DNA of 64,000 nucleotides from Hortaea werneckii (lineage: Eukaryota > Ascomycota > Dothideomycetes > Mycosphaerellales > Teratosphaeriaceae), in assembly GCA_037044905.1 (NCBI GenBank), contig JBAOKB010000095.1:30668-94667 (forward strand), read 5' to 3'. The number at the start of each line of letters is the position of its first letter. Position 1 is the stretch's first letter. Of this stretch, positions 33,173-44,521 are shown piece after piece. The notes under the pieces were generated by a model that was not told the DNA's origin, did no database searches, and saw nothing but the letters and a program-made list of their open reading frames with translations. Both the position numbers and the translations under genes were made by a program.

Positions 33173-33519
33173 AGTGAGTTTCCAGGAGGTGAAAGAACCG
33201 TAAGCCGGGAGTTCGAGGTGTAGATGGATTTTCTGCAGCCAAGATCTTTTGGTTTTCCCCCCTTTTCTCTTCTTTGGGAACCCAGTTTCACGTCAACGCC
33301 TCCTACTGAACAACATGGAAGGGATGTGAAGCGCACACAACTTGACTTTTGACCTCTGTACCAAAGGCCAAAACACAGCTCGCTCAATGGGAATTGCGCC
33401 ACTTGTACAAAATCAGGTACCCAGTTTGCCCGGAAAAGAAGTACGCGAAGACACTGTGGTCGATAATGGCCAACGTGCGAGCCGAAAATAGAAGGTAAGA
33501 CTACACAACTACCACCAGA
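33173..33519. other. Intergenic, convergent 3' ends
   Basis: 347 bp between the phosphatase stop and the stop of the zinc-finger protein. Nothing recognised beyond expected 3' UTRs. Confidence 0.55.
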
Positions 33520-35493
33520 CTACTTCCAACGCTCCCTCAAAACCTTCGGCCCACCCGCGCGTCCATTCGTCCCAGTCGCCCCGAGCGGCCTCTTCCCATT
33601 CCCATTCAACCCCGTCACCCCATTGACCTTCTCGTTCCTAATCCCGGACCTCGTATGGCGCACGAGCGCTCTATTCCCGTGCTTCGCCGCGTCGTCATCA
33701 GCCTCGCCCTCAGCATCCTCGTCTTCGTCCCCCACGGCGTCGACCTCCTCCCCATCCACCATCTCATCGACCACGACGCCCGGGTTCGGCGGAGTCTCAT
33801 AGTCCCAGCCGACCGTAGAGCAGTCGCCCGCGGGAGACTCGTGGAGATTGCCGCCGGGCTTGGGTCGCGTCATGGGACCGCCGACGCCGAAGATGGCGCC
33901 TTGCATGATCATGTCGCCTCTCATCTGCTCGCTGCTGGGATCCGTCTCGTGGCGCTCGTAGTTGATGATATCGGACCTAGCGTCGGCTTTGGCCGCCGCA
34001 GCGCCGGAATGTGTAGATTTTCCCCCGGATGCTGGGGTCGTTTGAGCGGTGGAACGTCGCTGTGTAGCTTTGACTGCTGTGCGCCATTTATTTAGGAGTG
34101 CGTCGGCGTCGTAATCGACGTTGGCGGCCGCTTGGGCGTGCAAATGATTCGAGGCGTGCTGCATTTCTTTCATCAAGGCAGCTGGGGCGGGGACAGTGTT
34201 TGGGGGATGTAGTAGATACTCGCGAGGCAGCTGGCAGCGACTCAAGCGGTCATACTCAGCCTCTAAATGCCTGATCCGATTTTGTGCTGCTTCGAGCTCG
34301 GTCTTTTTGTGCTCCTTGGTCTCGTTTGCACGCGACATAGAACGAAGGGTCTCTAGAGTCCAGGCTTCTTGACGTTGGCTTTCAGAGAGCTGACTCCAAT
34401 GCTCAAACGCCGACTGCAGGTGGGCGTTGTGTCGGAGAACATCGCTGTCTAGCCAGTTGTTGACGTTATAATTGCGGACAGTGGCAAGACGGTGGGATAG
34501 GGCATTGCTAAGGCTTTCCATTTGCGCCGGGCCGGGTGGCTTCAAGGTCCAGGTGTTGGGTCCTGGAAATGGCGTAGAACTGAATAGAGTAGGCGGCGCA
34601 GGCAGGAGTGCAAGACAAAGTCCGGGAAAAGAGAGTGAGAAGAAATCCACGTCATCAAAAAGCTGCTTTGGCTCCGTCTTCGCCTTGGCTGCCTCCAGAC
34701 TCCCCATTATTTCCCTCAGAGCCAGTTCCGCCGCTCGGCCTACTTCGGCAGCTTCTTGCAGCTTCAAAGTAGACATGTCTTCGGTCTCTGGTCTTTGCAC
34801 GCGGTTCCCGGCGTTATCCTTTCGCATCTGCTGAATGCGCTGTACCTGCCCGAAAGATTCGCTGTGTCGCTGGGATGGGTTGCTCGAGGGCCGACGCGGC
34901 GGGAGGTCGTTGATCACACCGGTCGCCTGCCAGTTTGGAGCATTGAAGGAAGTCTGCACTGGTCCTTGATGCTCTTTCATGGGATTTGACGGAGGTTCGT
35001 ACTCTGGGCTGGCATCTGTCACCCTGGCTGCCAGACCATGTCGCGGGTGCAATGATGGGCCGTTACTGCTATGTGTCTTTCCAGCGCTACCACTACCGCC
35101 ACCGCCACCGCCGCCACCGCTCCCACTTGGCTCCGGATCGGGCGTTCCTGCCTCGCTTCCATTTTTTCCCCATCCGCTGGCATTGATGTTCGCGCCTGGC
35201 TTCAGGTTGGCCTTCGGCTGTCTCCGTGTGATGCCGCCCCGAAGCTTCTTGATCTCTTCCACATCGTGAACCCCGTCGGCCGGCTTCGGGTTGCGAGGCT
35301 TGATGTACAGATCTAAGTGCCTTCCTAGGCTAGAAGAGGTGAAGGCCTGCCCGCAGAACGGGCAGCTGCGGTCTTTCGCCGATCTCAAGTTTTGGCTCGA
35401 GCCGTCCGCATGGTGTGACGAGGTCGGCGTTGAAGCGGCAGTCTCGTTCTCGGGACGTCCGTCGTCGCGATTGTTCGGTGAGGTGCCCGTCAT
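33520..35493 (-). CDS. Conserved fungal protein with N-terminal zinc finger
   Basis: Function unknown. Single exon, 657 aa. Near residue 44 there is a CPFCGQAF...GRHLDLYIK element, a CxxC plus His zinc-finger-like motif, followed by a basic stretch (GGITRRQPK). I recall similar starts in many Pezizomycotina proteins without an assigned role. Then come a poly-Gly run encoded by GGT/GGC repeats (about 35090-35125), a helical part about 240-460 with a coiled-coil-like segment (ETKEHKKTELEAAQNRIRHLEAEYDRL), and an acidic C-terminal region (DEDEDAEGEADDD). The tail is basic. A nuclear role is plausible but only a guess. Convergent with the phosphatase; the next gene on the right is on the same strand. 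Confidence 0.85.
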   Translation of the reverse strand: MTGTSPNNRDDGRPENETAASTPTSSHHADGSSQNLRSAKDRSCPFCGQAFTSSSLGRHLDLYIKPRNPKPADGVHDVEEIKKLRGGITRRQPKANLKPGANINASGWGKNGSEAGTPDPEPSGSGGGGGGGGSGSAGKTHSSNGPSLHPRHGLAARVTDASPEYEPPSNPMKEHQGPVQTSFNAPNWQATGVINDLPPRRPSSNPSQRHSESFGQVQRIQQMRKDNAGNRVQRPETEDMSTLKLQEAAEVGRAAELALREIMGSLEAAKAKTEPKQLFDDVDFFSLSFPGLCLALLPAPPTLFSSTPFPGPNTWTLKPPGPAQMESLSNALSHRLATVRNYNVNNWLDSDVLRHNAHLQSAFEHWSQLSESQRQEAWTLETLRSMSRANETKEHKKTELEAAQNRIRHLEAEYDRLSRCQLPREYLLHPPNTVPAPAALMKEMQHASNHLHAQAAANVDYDADALLNKWRTAVKATQRRSTAQTTPASGGKSTHSGAAAAKADARSDIINYERHETDPSSEQMRGDMIMQGAIFGVGGPMTRPKPGGNLHESPAGDCSTVGWDYETPPNPGVVVDEMVDGEEVDAVGDEDEDAEGEADDDAAKHGNRALVRHTRSGIRNEKVNGVTGLNGNGKRPLGATGTNGRAGGPKVLRERWK

Positions 35494-36036
35494 GCTGTTG
35501 CGAATCGCCGCCGGGTCTTCCCTCTGCCCCTCTCCAATGCAGCTTAGAAGCGACGGTTATCCAAGGTTGTTATTTCAGCATGCTTCCTACTACCACGACC
35601 TTGCGGATGACAAGCCCAATCTACTGTCAACCCAAGCCGCCGTAGCGCCCTCCCAAACCCATTTTTCGGTTGAAAAGGTGAGAAAGTCTCCTGGAGCGTC
35701 CGCATGCGCGGAAACGGACATGACGTACCTTAACCCCGATCGTACTTCGCATTCGTCCCGAGTTGCTCGGGAGGCTGAGAAGCCAGTCGCCGATCAAGCC
35801 AACCGAAGGATTGGCGCCGCGTCTGATTAGAAAGCAGCACATCTTTCCTTGCCTACCCCATCAACCCTATTGTGCTTTGTTCAGGGCGCAGTCATCGCGG
35901 TCATGTTGATGGGGACTCATCAAACCGTAATCAATACTTGGCAAGAGAGATACGAAGACTGACAATTAAGACCTACGCACTCTAATAATATGGTACGGCA
36001 AATACTTCACCCAAGCTTTACCGCCTACGCGCATGC
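35494..36036. other. Intergenic, nothing recognised
   Basis: 543 bp between the start of the zinc-finger protein and the stop of the acetate-transporter-like gene, both minus strand. A 179-codon + strand frame crosses it without family features. Confidence 0.5.
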
Positions 36037-37122
36037 CTACACCCTATCACTTGCATCGCTGTCATTTCTGTCCCTCTTCGCCTTTCTTTGTTCTCGCCCC
36101 TTATCACTCCAAGGGAAGTGAACCACTGGGATCATAAGAAACGAGTTGCTAGGATCTGCAATGCCAGCAATCATATTGTACCAAGCAATGAACGCCGCAG
36201 CAATTCCAAATCCACCACCGAGTCGTGTGAGCGTCGGGTCTGGAACTCCGTCGTTGCTGGCTGCATCGAGGTAGGCTGAAGGAAATGTAACCGTCAGCAA
36301 CTATGCAAGATTTTTCTTTTTCTTTTTCTTTTTCTTTTTCAAGCTTAGCGGTACTACACATGAGACTCACCGCAACCTAGAAAGATAAATGCGATCCAGA
36401 CACTACCAAATAGAGTAGTGAAAAATAGCGTAGAGCGAAGCGTGCAAAGCCAAAAGATGATAGTGATGATCATCCAAGCAAAGATATAAAAGGCGAAAGC
36501 TGGACAACATATCAGCAAACAGCCCCAATTCCGGACATGACTTCAACAAGACATTCATACCTGTATAAAATTCGGGTATCCCGTAAGCATGCTCGATCCG
36601 AAACCCGCCCGGCGTCAAGATAATGCCCAATGATATCCAAAACCCGCCATACGTACTAAGGGCAGTGCCACCGAAGACTATAGCAGAGCAAGATCATCAA
36701 TTCACAAATCCGATCCAACTAAAACCACATCAAATCACTTCTGACGTACCATTACCCAGGACAATCTCCCACATACCCGCCAGCAGCTGCACAAAGCCGC
36801 CATACGCGTAGGCAGGCGCCATCACCATACTACTCTGCCCACCCAAGTTCCTCGTATTCAGGTTGATCATACTCAAGAGGAACGTAGTCAAAGCGAAGCC
36901 ACTGAGTCCCAGAGGGACAGGGTTCCCGAACTTGAACGGCGGAGGCTTGTAGAGACCAGGTTGCAGGCCGCCAGCGAAGGCGGGCAGGCGCAAGGACTGC
37001 GTGCCATCGGAGTTGTTGCTGTGGATGTGAGCGAGTGGGTTACCGCCGTAGTCGGGGTTCCGGTGTGGATGCTGCGCGATGTTCTCGCGATGTGAAGTCG
37101 GTGGTGAGGGCTTAGGAGGCAT
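36037..37122 (-). CDS. GPR1/FUN34/YaaH-family transporter (acetate/ammonium type)
   Basis: Six-helix plasma-membrane protein; relatives (yeast Ato1-3, Aspergillus AcpA) carry acetate or affect ammonium export. Exons 36750-37122, 36561-36677, 36371-36499, 36037-36275; 285 aa. The family signature NPVPLGLSGFALTTF is in exon 1 near residue 66, then YGGFVQLLAGMWE. The first junction gives GNVFGGTALSTYGGFWIS, and exon 2 ends GIPEFYT. Exon 3 holds two hydrophobic helices and exon 4 the last helix (GIAAAFIAWYNMIAG). The N-terminal 50 residues and the C-terminal charged tail face the cytosol. Intron 3 (36276-36370) contains a (TTTTTC)5 microsatellite on the + strand. The substrate is not determined. 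Confidence 0.9.
36311..36340. repeat. (TTTTTC)5 microsatellite in intron
   Basis: Five perfect hexamer copies inside intron 3 of the GPR1/FUN34-family gene. On the coding strand it is a GAAAAA repeat close to the donor, so length changes could affect splicing. Confidence 0.9.
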
Positions 37123-37773
37123 TGTGGTATGTAAGGTGTGTTTTCAGTTTCATACGTAGGGGGCGGTGACGACTAGCACTGGTAACAGTGGTGAGAGAAG
37201 TGATTGAGGAGGTCACTGAAGTCACGCAATGAAGGAGGTCAAGTCCAGCAAATTGCACCTATCTTCTACATCCTAGCTGCCGGCTGGACGTCGAGAGTTA
37301 CGGGATTGGGAGGGACATGACATAGCTCTATTCAGTGAGCGAACTCCCCCGCGTCAAGGGAACCCAGGATCCGGGGCATCCACCTGTCCACCTCGCCATT
37401 GACGCGTCCCGTAAACAGGTTTAGCTCGTGGGGACAAAGGTGAAAAGGTCGGCCGAGCATCGGGAACCCAAAGACAAGAGGTTTAAGCGCACCCAAGCTC
37501 CAAAAGACGAAAGTGTGATCAACAGGTCGAAGGCGGGGTTGTGTGGAGTTACCCCATATTCCGACGCTTGATGAGTCGTCATCAGCGGCAACCGTCACCA
37601 CTTTTATGCAAACACCGCAATGAGATGGGGACGGAATTTGGGTTTGCCGAACATGAGTGTCATACGAAGCTCTACTCAAATTTACTGAAAAGCCTCACAC
37701 GTGAGTAACGAACGTCCTGAGATCCCCCACCTTTACCTCCCCCCAGGTCTATACCGACCTCGAGAGCACTCCA
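37123..37773. other. Intergenic, no gene seen
   Basis: 651 bp between the start of the GPR1-type gene and the stop of the GH12 gene. A 115-codon minus-strand frame has no family features. Confidence 0.5.
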
Positions 37774-38643
37774 TCAACTGATCGAAATAGAATAAGCGGC
37801 AGTGTCAAACTTCGCATTACTGCCGGTAAACACCTCCGTCCCAGCCTGGAAAGCCTGCAGATAAAGGTTGGAGTTGAAGCCATTACTCGCATAGTTCTGC
37901 TGAAGGTACTTGTAGAAATTCAAGAAGTCCCCGCTGAAGCTGGTCGCAGCCCGACTCCGGGCGACAAAGCTGTAGACTTTGACGTTGCCGTTTAGGCCAT
38001 AGGCAAGGTCGAACTGGACGCCGTTGATTAATGGGCTGGCGATCGGCGTGAAGGGGTACCCGTTGGATGATAGGGGCGAGATGTTGCCGTATAGGCCGAG
38101 CCAGACCTGTGAGGGCGTGAGTGTTAACGGACATCGGGTTGAGACAGGAAGCGATGTTCTTACCATGACCTCGAAGGCATTTGCACCATTGGGAGAGGTA
38201 CCGACGAAGGTATCGTAAGCGACTGCAAGCACATCAGATGAACGTCCAAGCCTGTGGGATGAAGGGAGATACTCACCGTTCGCAGCAAGATTGGTGCCAG
38301 TGTAGCTCCACTTCCAGGTAGTCGGCATACTGGAATACTGGCCAAGCTGCTTCTTGGGATAGCTTTGCTGTTGGACGTTGGTGTAACTCTTCACGCTCGT
38401 CGGTCCACCACTCCAGGACCAAGTCGTGTCCCAAGCGATGGCATTGCCGGATACGCTGTTGATCTCTGAACATTGGGAGCCAGTACCTGTGGACCAGCCC
38501 CAGCCATTCGTCGCAAGACTATAGGGTCCATTGTACTGCGTTTGGTATTGTCCACACTGCTGAGTGGCCCTCTCCTGAATTGGGTTGTCCATGGGTGCCG
38601 CGAAGGCTGTCGAAGCTAGAACGAAAAGGCTGAGGAATCTCAT
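37774..38643 (-). CDS. Secreted GH12 endoglucanase/xyloglucanase
   Basis: Glycoside hydrolase family 12, cutting beta-1,4-glucan or xyloglucan by a retaining mechanism. Exons 38277-38643, 38164-38222, 37774-38106; 252 aa, the usual size. Signal peptide 1-16 (MRFLSLFVLASTAFAA). Trp-rich beta-sandwich strands are visible (NGWGWSTGTG, IAWDTTWSWSGG). The proposed nucleophile Glu lies in AFEVMVWLG, rebuilt by the second splice, and the acid/base Glu in QAGTEVFTG near the end. Both introns (54 and 57 nt) are multiples of three and lack stops, so the unspliced frame stays open for 289 codons. The spliced form is the one that restores family sequence. No carbohydrate-binding module. Confidence 0.92.
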   Translation of the reverse strand: MRFLSLFVLASTAFAAPMDNPIQERATQQCGQYQTQYNGPYSLATNGWGWSTGTGSQCSEINSVSGNAIAWDTTWSWSGGPTSVKSYTNVQQQSYPKKQLGQYSSMPTTWKWSYTGTNLAANGEYLPSSHRLGRSSDVLAVAYDTFVGTSPNGANAFEVMVRTSLPVSTRCPLTLTPSQVWLGLYGNISPLSSNGYPFTPIASPLINGVQFDLAYGLNGNVKVYSFVARSRAATSFSGDFLNFYKYLQQNYASNGFNSNLYLQAFQAGTEVFTGSNAKFDTAAYSISIS

Positions 38644-40453
38644 TGCCGTGGGTTGGGCGAGGCAACAAAGATCAAATCAGATTGTTGAGAAGATGGGAAA
38701 TCCTCCAGAAGAGTACGAGTTGAATCGGTTTTTATGCCACCTCGTCGTTTTAAGAGCACGTGGACTGTCCTCTGCTGATACCTGGGGATCTTTGTCGAGC
38801 TCCATACATCTCGCGCGGATGGTGTGAGCCCCGAGCCAATACATTCCTTCACCGCATATCACACGTTGGGTGCCCCGTCGATCGATTTCTCGTTCGTGAA
38901 TCATAATACAGGCTACTTCCACTCATGTGGAGTATGGCACTATGCTGACGTCCGCATGACTTGGAGCTGCACCTAAGTCACCAAGAAATCGGCAGTAGGC
39001 GCACAACGACATTGTCTGGACCATTGCGTGGAAGTACCACCACAAATCACATCAATCATATCGGTGTTCTAGCCTGCGAGTATTCTTCGCAGAAGGCGTC
39101 TCAACCACTGCGGCTCGCAAGGGTGTTCTCCTCCATACGATGAAAAAGTCGCTTGCATTCTCGCGTCAGTGCAATACAACCGGGAAATCCAGATTCCAGA
39201 AACCCTTATAGCGGTTAAGGCTGCCATCGTCACAAAGATAATTGAAGCAGACCCACCCACTTAGAATGCTAAGGTGCTGTCTGCATAAGCAGCGAGATTT
39301 GAGCCGGACCAACATGCGCAAACCGCAAAATCTGTGTTCTAATTTGTTCTTTTGCGTTCATTCTTCCCTTTTTGTGGGGATGGGTGGGGGGGTTCTTTGG
39401 TTTTGCATCTCTGTCTCCTCTCTTTTTCCATTTCCCCATACGTCTTCTTCACTTTCTAAAGCATGCAAAATGATGCCGAAGGGTAATTGCTGATTCAGTT
39501 CACCAAGAGCGCATCAAAGACGTATCAAAGAGATCTTATGCATTGGTCGGCCGGCCACTGCTACAATTTCGCTCCTGTGCGTGGATTTCACACAGTCCAT
39601 GGCCCGGCATCTGCCGAGGCACTGCCTGCGCCCGGTATGCAGGTTAAGTGATAAATGCAACCGGCCGCATGCTTGTCTTGTGGCGTTTCTCCCGTGTACA
39701 TAGGATTGGCGGGACTACAGCTTTGGGCTCGTAAGCGAAGAGGGGAAGAGAGATAGGAAGAAACTTGCGGCACAGCAGACAGACAATAAGTAGGAAGCTT
39801 CACTCGTTTGAATCGCGTGCTCTGGCAATCACTTTTGAACTCTACGTCAAGGCCACCATGTGCACTCGGCAAATCCAAACAGTCGTCTTTGTTAATTGCG
39901 TCGCTAGTCCGAAGCATCGCAACACGACATATGTCATGAGTCCATGTGCTAGCAAGTGTGGAAATTACACCGATCAGCACATGGGTCAAACTACCAAGCG
40001 CGGAGGCATATGCCCCAAATGTTAGAGGTCTAGCTGTCCTCCCGGTGTGAGTTGCGACGACTAGAATGATTGCTGTCGATTGTCTAAATTGAATCCATGT
40101 TCCTAGATCTGCGGCAGTGGAATCGATGAGAACTCTCTTCGGAAATGAGTGCTCTCCATCGTAGCGTTTGCAAGTCGCCTTTTTACGCTGTTCCAGTAGC
40201 GCCACAGAGCCGTCTGCAATGAAATGACACGACAGAGAGAGAGAGCAGGGGGTCGAGGGCCGTGCAAAATGATAAGAACGCTACAGCTTCCGTGTTCTGG
40301 GTATCTAGGCAAACTGGAAAAGCGGTCAATGCTTTGATATCTCCGTCAAGTGTCACTAAAGCCCCAGGGAAAATGTTTCGGTATATTTGCTTCCCTTTGC
40401 GCTCCCAACATGCTTGTGTATGCGGTTTGCAAAATCGCGATGCTCATGGGCCT
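38644..40453. other. Long intergenic, no supported gene
   Basis: 1.8 kb between the GH12 start and the kinase-like gene's stop. The largest frame (39588-40205, minus) begins at GTG, has no ATG near its start and shows no known motif, so I leave it out. The GH12 promoter must lie in the left part. Confidence 0.5.
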
Positions 40454-41305
40454 TTAAGCGACTGCACGATGTTGTCGAGCCTCTATAGCGACTATGTCAT
40501 CTAGACACTGCTGAGCGCAATCGTATTTCGACTTCCAACAACTCTGGATGACGTTATGAGCCATGAAGCCATCGGTGGAGGGAAACTCTCCTTTCGTGAA
40601 AAGACGCTCAATCTCTTCCATATCATCAATGCTGTCTAGGCTTTCGTAAGGTTCGTGACCTGCCATGATTTCGTACAAAGCGCTCCCAACCGCGAAAAGA
40701 TCAGAGTATTGGTCAACTTTCGCGGGCTGTCGGGGCAGGCTTGCCTTGCTCCCTTCCCTACTGTATCCCTCGTGGACTGTACCGTCAGATGACACATATA
40801 CGCCTTGGAAGTCGCCGAGTTGCAAGTCGTATTTGTCGGTGATGAAGCAATTCCGAGGGCTGATATCGCAGTGAAAGACATGTTTGCCGTGGATGTATAC
40901 GACAGCTTCTACGAGCTGACGCGCCCATTTCAGCTGATCGCGAACGCTGCTGCCTTCAGCCTTTAAGACGTCGCGCAATGTGCCATTGGCAGCCCGTTGA
41001 AGGCGCAGACCTGCAACATCCAGTCCATAACACCGCAAGATGCGTGGATGGTCACCCAGAATTTCGTAGATGCAGGCTTCATGTTCGATATACTCGCGCT
41101 CACTAGCATCGAGCGGGTACTTTAACACTTGGTCACCGTCGAGATTCCCAACGAAGCTGGTACTTCCAATTGCGAGAACCGAGAGCACCCCCGGTGGCTG
41201 GTATGACCATATAACTCGGGGTTCGTCGTGCGCTGCTTCCTAATAAGCATTAGCGCAGACAATCTTTAGCTCTTCTAGAGGTATTGATACTTCTGATGAG
41301 GACAT
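40454..41305 (-). CDS. Divergent protein-kinase-like protein
   Basis: Small fungal kinase-fold protein of unknown role. Exons 41291-41305 (15 nt) and 40454-41239; 266 aa. The 51-nt intron has GTATCA, a GCTAAT branch site and a TTAG acceptor. Without it the long frame has no ATG, because a TAG lies directly upstream. Kinase landmarks: a Lys in VLKYPLD (N-lobe), catalytic loop HCDISPRNCF in place of HRDxxxxN, and LGDFQG in place of DFG. A C-lobe-like segment follows (DLFAVGSALYEIMAG). The glycine loop is short or missing. I recall related HCDIS-type proteins as an expanded fungal group. Catalysis is possible (both Asp and Asn present) but unproven. Confidence 0.75.
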
Positions 41306-41644
41306 CGCAGACCGATATCTCTTTACACAGCACGTAAAATGGTCAGCGCACGTTCAGAGGTGTGACTACGTGGACCTGCTGTGGAATGGCAGAGGCCCAA
41401 ACATCGGTGTGGCTCGTGCGGGAACGAGGCCTTACTAATCAAGAAACACATGCACGAGCGCCGATGGTATTTTCTTCCCTACCAGGAGTTATCCCATCAA
41501 GATACTGTACAAGGTACAAAAGTCTTTGCTTCCTCTAAGAGCTCCCCGGTAGAACAAACCACCGACGGTCGAATTATTAGATCGCCAGCTTTTACACATT
41601 TCCCACAATGACAAATGTTGAATCTCAACGACTGCTTCATAATC
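41306..41644. other. Intergenic between kinase-like gene and ENP2
   Basis: 339 bp, both flanking genes on the minus strand. No feature recognised. Confidence 0.5.
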
Positions 41645-44046
41645 CTACATCCGCCTAAACACATTCCCACTAGCACTCCTCCTCTCCTTCTCCTTCTGCC
41701 CTCTTGAAGCCTGCCGTCCACCAGCCGAACCATCCTCATCACCCGCTCTCTTCTTACCCTTCTTCTCCGGAGCAAAGGTGACTTCCTTCTCGCCAACAAC
41801 ACCACCCCGCGTGGCACGGTTGCCACCCACATCACGCTGTCTCGCAGGCAGACTCGAAGCCAAGTCGCCAAAAGACTTGCTTTGTCGGTTCTTCTGCTTC
41901 TTGAAATCGTTCGTCGAGGAGGAAACGCGCATTTGCGGCTCATTGCTACGGCCTTGCTGCTGGCGGAACTTGTTGCCTTTCCCGCTGCCGGTGTTTTTCT
42001 GGTACGAAGCGTTGCCGATGCGTTTCCGGGGATCTTCCTCGTCGTCGCGTTCGTTTCTTTGCCGTTGGCGGGCCTTGAGTGCTGTGGCCTCTGCTTCTGC
42101 GTCTTCGTCTCCGCTCTCGTCGTCATCATCGTCATCTGAGCCTCGCCGCTCATCAAGCTCATCTTCCTCGACGGCAGTGAGGCCGCGCTTTCTACTCTCG
42201 CCCCCTGAGGCCGGTGCAGTTGACGGGTTAAGCATAGCGAACTCGCGGCTTGTCTCGTCAATTTCGAAGTCTTCATTTTCGAACATCGCCTTGAAACGGT
42301 CGTCCATGAGGGGTTTCTCGGCCTTCTCCGCTGCCTCGTCGGCTTCAGCGTCTTCTGCAGCAGCCTTGGGTGCGTCGCCGCCTTGCTTGAGGACTCTGGC
42401 GGCCTTTCTTCGCTCGTTCGCTTCTTCTCTGGCTTGCAGTTTCTCGGCAAACCGTCTATTGACCTTGACAGCGACCTTCTTGTTACCACGGATACGACTC
42501 TCACGCTCCTTATTGATGCGCTCTTGGATACTCTTCTGGCGTTGCTGCTGTGCCAGATCCGGGTTCGTCAGTAAGCGAGCTTGCTCATACAGCTGCTGGC
42601 CGACGAAGTATCCGTGCATATAAGGTCGTAGGAGATTCGTTTGCCCGATAAGGTGATCCAGGGACAGTTCCCGGAGCTGCTTCATATCCAGGAACTTGTA
42701 GTTATCGTACACATCGCCAGCGCCTGCGTTTCCAGTAGCGGAGTTGAAAGCATTCGGGTCCTCTGCATCCTCAGCCATCTCTTCAACGAGATTGTCTAGG
42801 AAAGCGCACCACTTTGGAGCCGGGCCGAGTTGGGGAATGAAGAAAGAATGCTGTTGCCTGCCTTCATTTGCGGTCAGGAACATGCCGGTGTCTCGCACCC
42901 ATTCAACGTGATTTAAGTCCACAGCAGGCTCGACAGATGTCCAGTGGTTACCATTCTGAGCATCCCAAATCTTGATCGCGCGCTTGTCGGCGCTCATTAT
43001 GAGATTCTCAGACCCACCCGCAGAAGAGTTCCGTGAGGATGATTCAAGGTATTTCAGGTTTTGGATCGGATAGTCGTAGCCTTGATCCTTGCGCAACAGA
43101 GGTACGGGTGATCGGAGATCATAGGTGTGCACAATTCCAGTACTGCTTCCAGTTGCGAGATTCAGTCCAGAGCGATGGAACTCCAGAGCGGTTATCTCGG
43201 GTCTCGCGTCCTGATCGTCGACCGACAATAGAGATGTCGGCGGGCCTAAAGCGCTGACTCGGTTCCGAGAACGGGTGTCCCAGAGCTCCACCGTTCCAAT
43301 CGAGGTTCCGAATGCCAGAAGACCATGCGATTCTTCTGCAACTGCGGCGCAGTTAACAGCTCCTGTCCGAATGCCGCCTTGCAGGGCTCCACCACCAAAG
43401 GATTCCAGATCATCGCCACCCACATCTACCTCGAAGCCCTTCATGAACCGTCCGATCTCCAGATTGAGACGGAAGACTTCGCCATTGCCGTCGGGATTCA
43501 CACCAACAGATGGCACGAGGGCTTCTGCTGTCCGCCGGTTGTATTTCAAATCTCTGCCATATCTTGGTATTCGCGTTGTGTAGTGCAGGCCGCCAGGCGT
43601 GTGAAATTCGAGGAAACGATCGGTCTGTAAGTGTAAGCTCTTGCTATAGTCTGAAGACAGCAGCAAGAACGTCTCGTTCAAGGCGTTGGTATGCCGTGAA
43701 TATGAGAGCGATAGATGTGGTAGGTAGTGCACATGCATCTGTGGCTTGTATGTTCCTGTTGGCTCATCCTGTCAGCGATCAGCCACTTCTGTTTCACCAG
43801 CGCACCTCGTGCTATCGGGGAGTACTCACCCGTACTCATCACCCATTCGCCATCCTCGCTTATCCGGACGCAAGAGCTTGCCTCTTCAAACTCGAAATCC
43901 TGCAGCAGCTCTATCCGATTCGCGTATTCCGGGTCTTTCTTTAGACTGCGCTTCCTCTTGCGCGCGAGCCATTCTGGTAACGGCCTCGCGGTCGACGCAC
44001 CGGCGATGGTATATACCGGCACGGCGCTAGGGTTGGAAAGCTTCAT
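41645..44046 (-). CDS. ENP2: Ribosome biogenesis protein Enp2 (NOL10)
   Basis: WD40 protein of the small-subunit processome, needed for early pre-18S processing in the nucleolus. Exons 43830-44046 and 41645-43755; 775 aa. The junction gives WVMSTGTYKPQMHVHYLPHLSLS, the family pattern. Start: MKLSNPSAVPVYTIAG, with ARKRKRSLKKDPEY following. WD repeats run to about residue 400 (GTVELWDTRS, GIVHTYDLRSP, AIKIWDAQNG). Then come FLTANEGRQQHSFFIP and the NUC153-type motif DDRFKAMFENEDFEID near residue 560. The C-terminal 200 residues are highly charged, with an Asp run and basic blocks. The intron at 43756-43829 (74 nt) has donor GTGAGT. It is divergent from MED13. Confidence 0.92.
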
Positions 44047-44521
44047 GTCGCTGATGTGTGTATATGAGGTGAGAAGGCCCAACGCTGCAATCGCTAAATC
44101 AAGCTTGGGAACTTTTCTGTCTTCCTCGGCAGGCGGAAGATCGACAGCCAGCCGAATGCGGGGGCGGGCCGGCGCCAGCAGTGCGGAAGCTCGGCAGTGA
44201 CGGCGTCGGCGGAAGCGGATATCAGACGTTAGGAAACACGCGCCTCGAAGCTGTGAAGCTGTTGTCCGCCGGAAGTGCCGAGCTGTGGAGGATGCTTCGC
44301 TGCTTACATTAGGAGACACCCGCGGATCGCGAGACTATGTGTACATGTTGACACAGTCGCTCTCGACATTGGCGATTGCCATCAACCTTTCTGCGTCGAT
44401 CTAAGGTGACCGCGGAGTCGACCTCGACGTGCCCATGTGTATACCTCACAACAAGCGCCGCGCGATCCACCTCCGACTATACCACCGTGCTGTTCCATGA
44501 CAGCGAAGGCAAGGATAAAAG
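44047..44521. promoter_or_regulatory. Divergent promoter, ENP2 / MED13
   Basis: 475 bp between the two starts. Upstream open frames on the minus strand reach into it but lack family features. No clear core-promoter motif. Confidence 0.45.

Noticed and set aside
39588..40205. 205-codon minus-strand open frame in the GH12-kinase gap
   Set aside because: Begins at GTG rather than ATG, has no internal ATG near its start, no recognised motif and no splice context.
41240..41290. Reading the kinase-like gene as starting at a GTG with no intron
   Set aside because: Fungal nuclear genes need ATG; the 51-nt intron with branch and acceptor signals gives a proper start.
41497..42504. 335-codon minus-strand frame overlapping ENP2
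   Set aside because: Same strand, other frame, over the charged ENP2 tail; low complexity with no motif.
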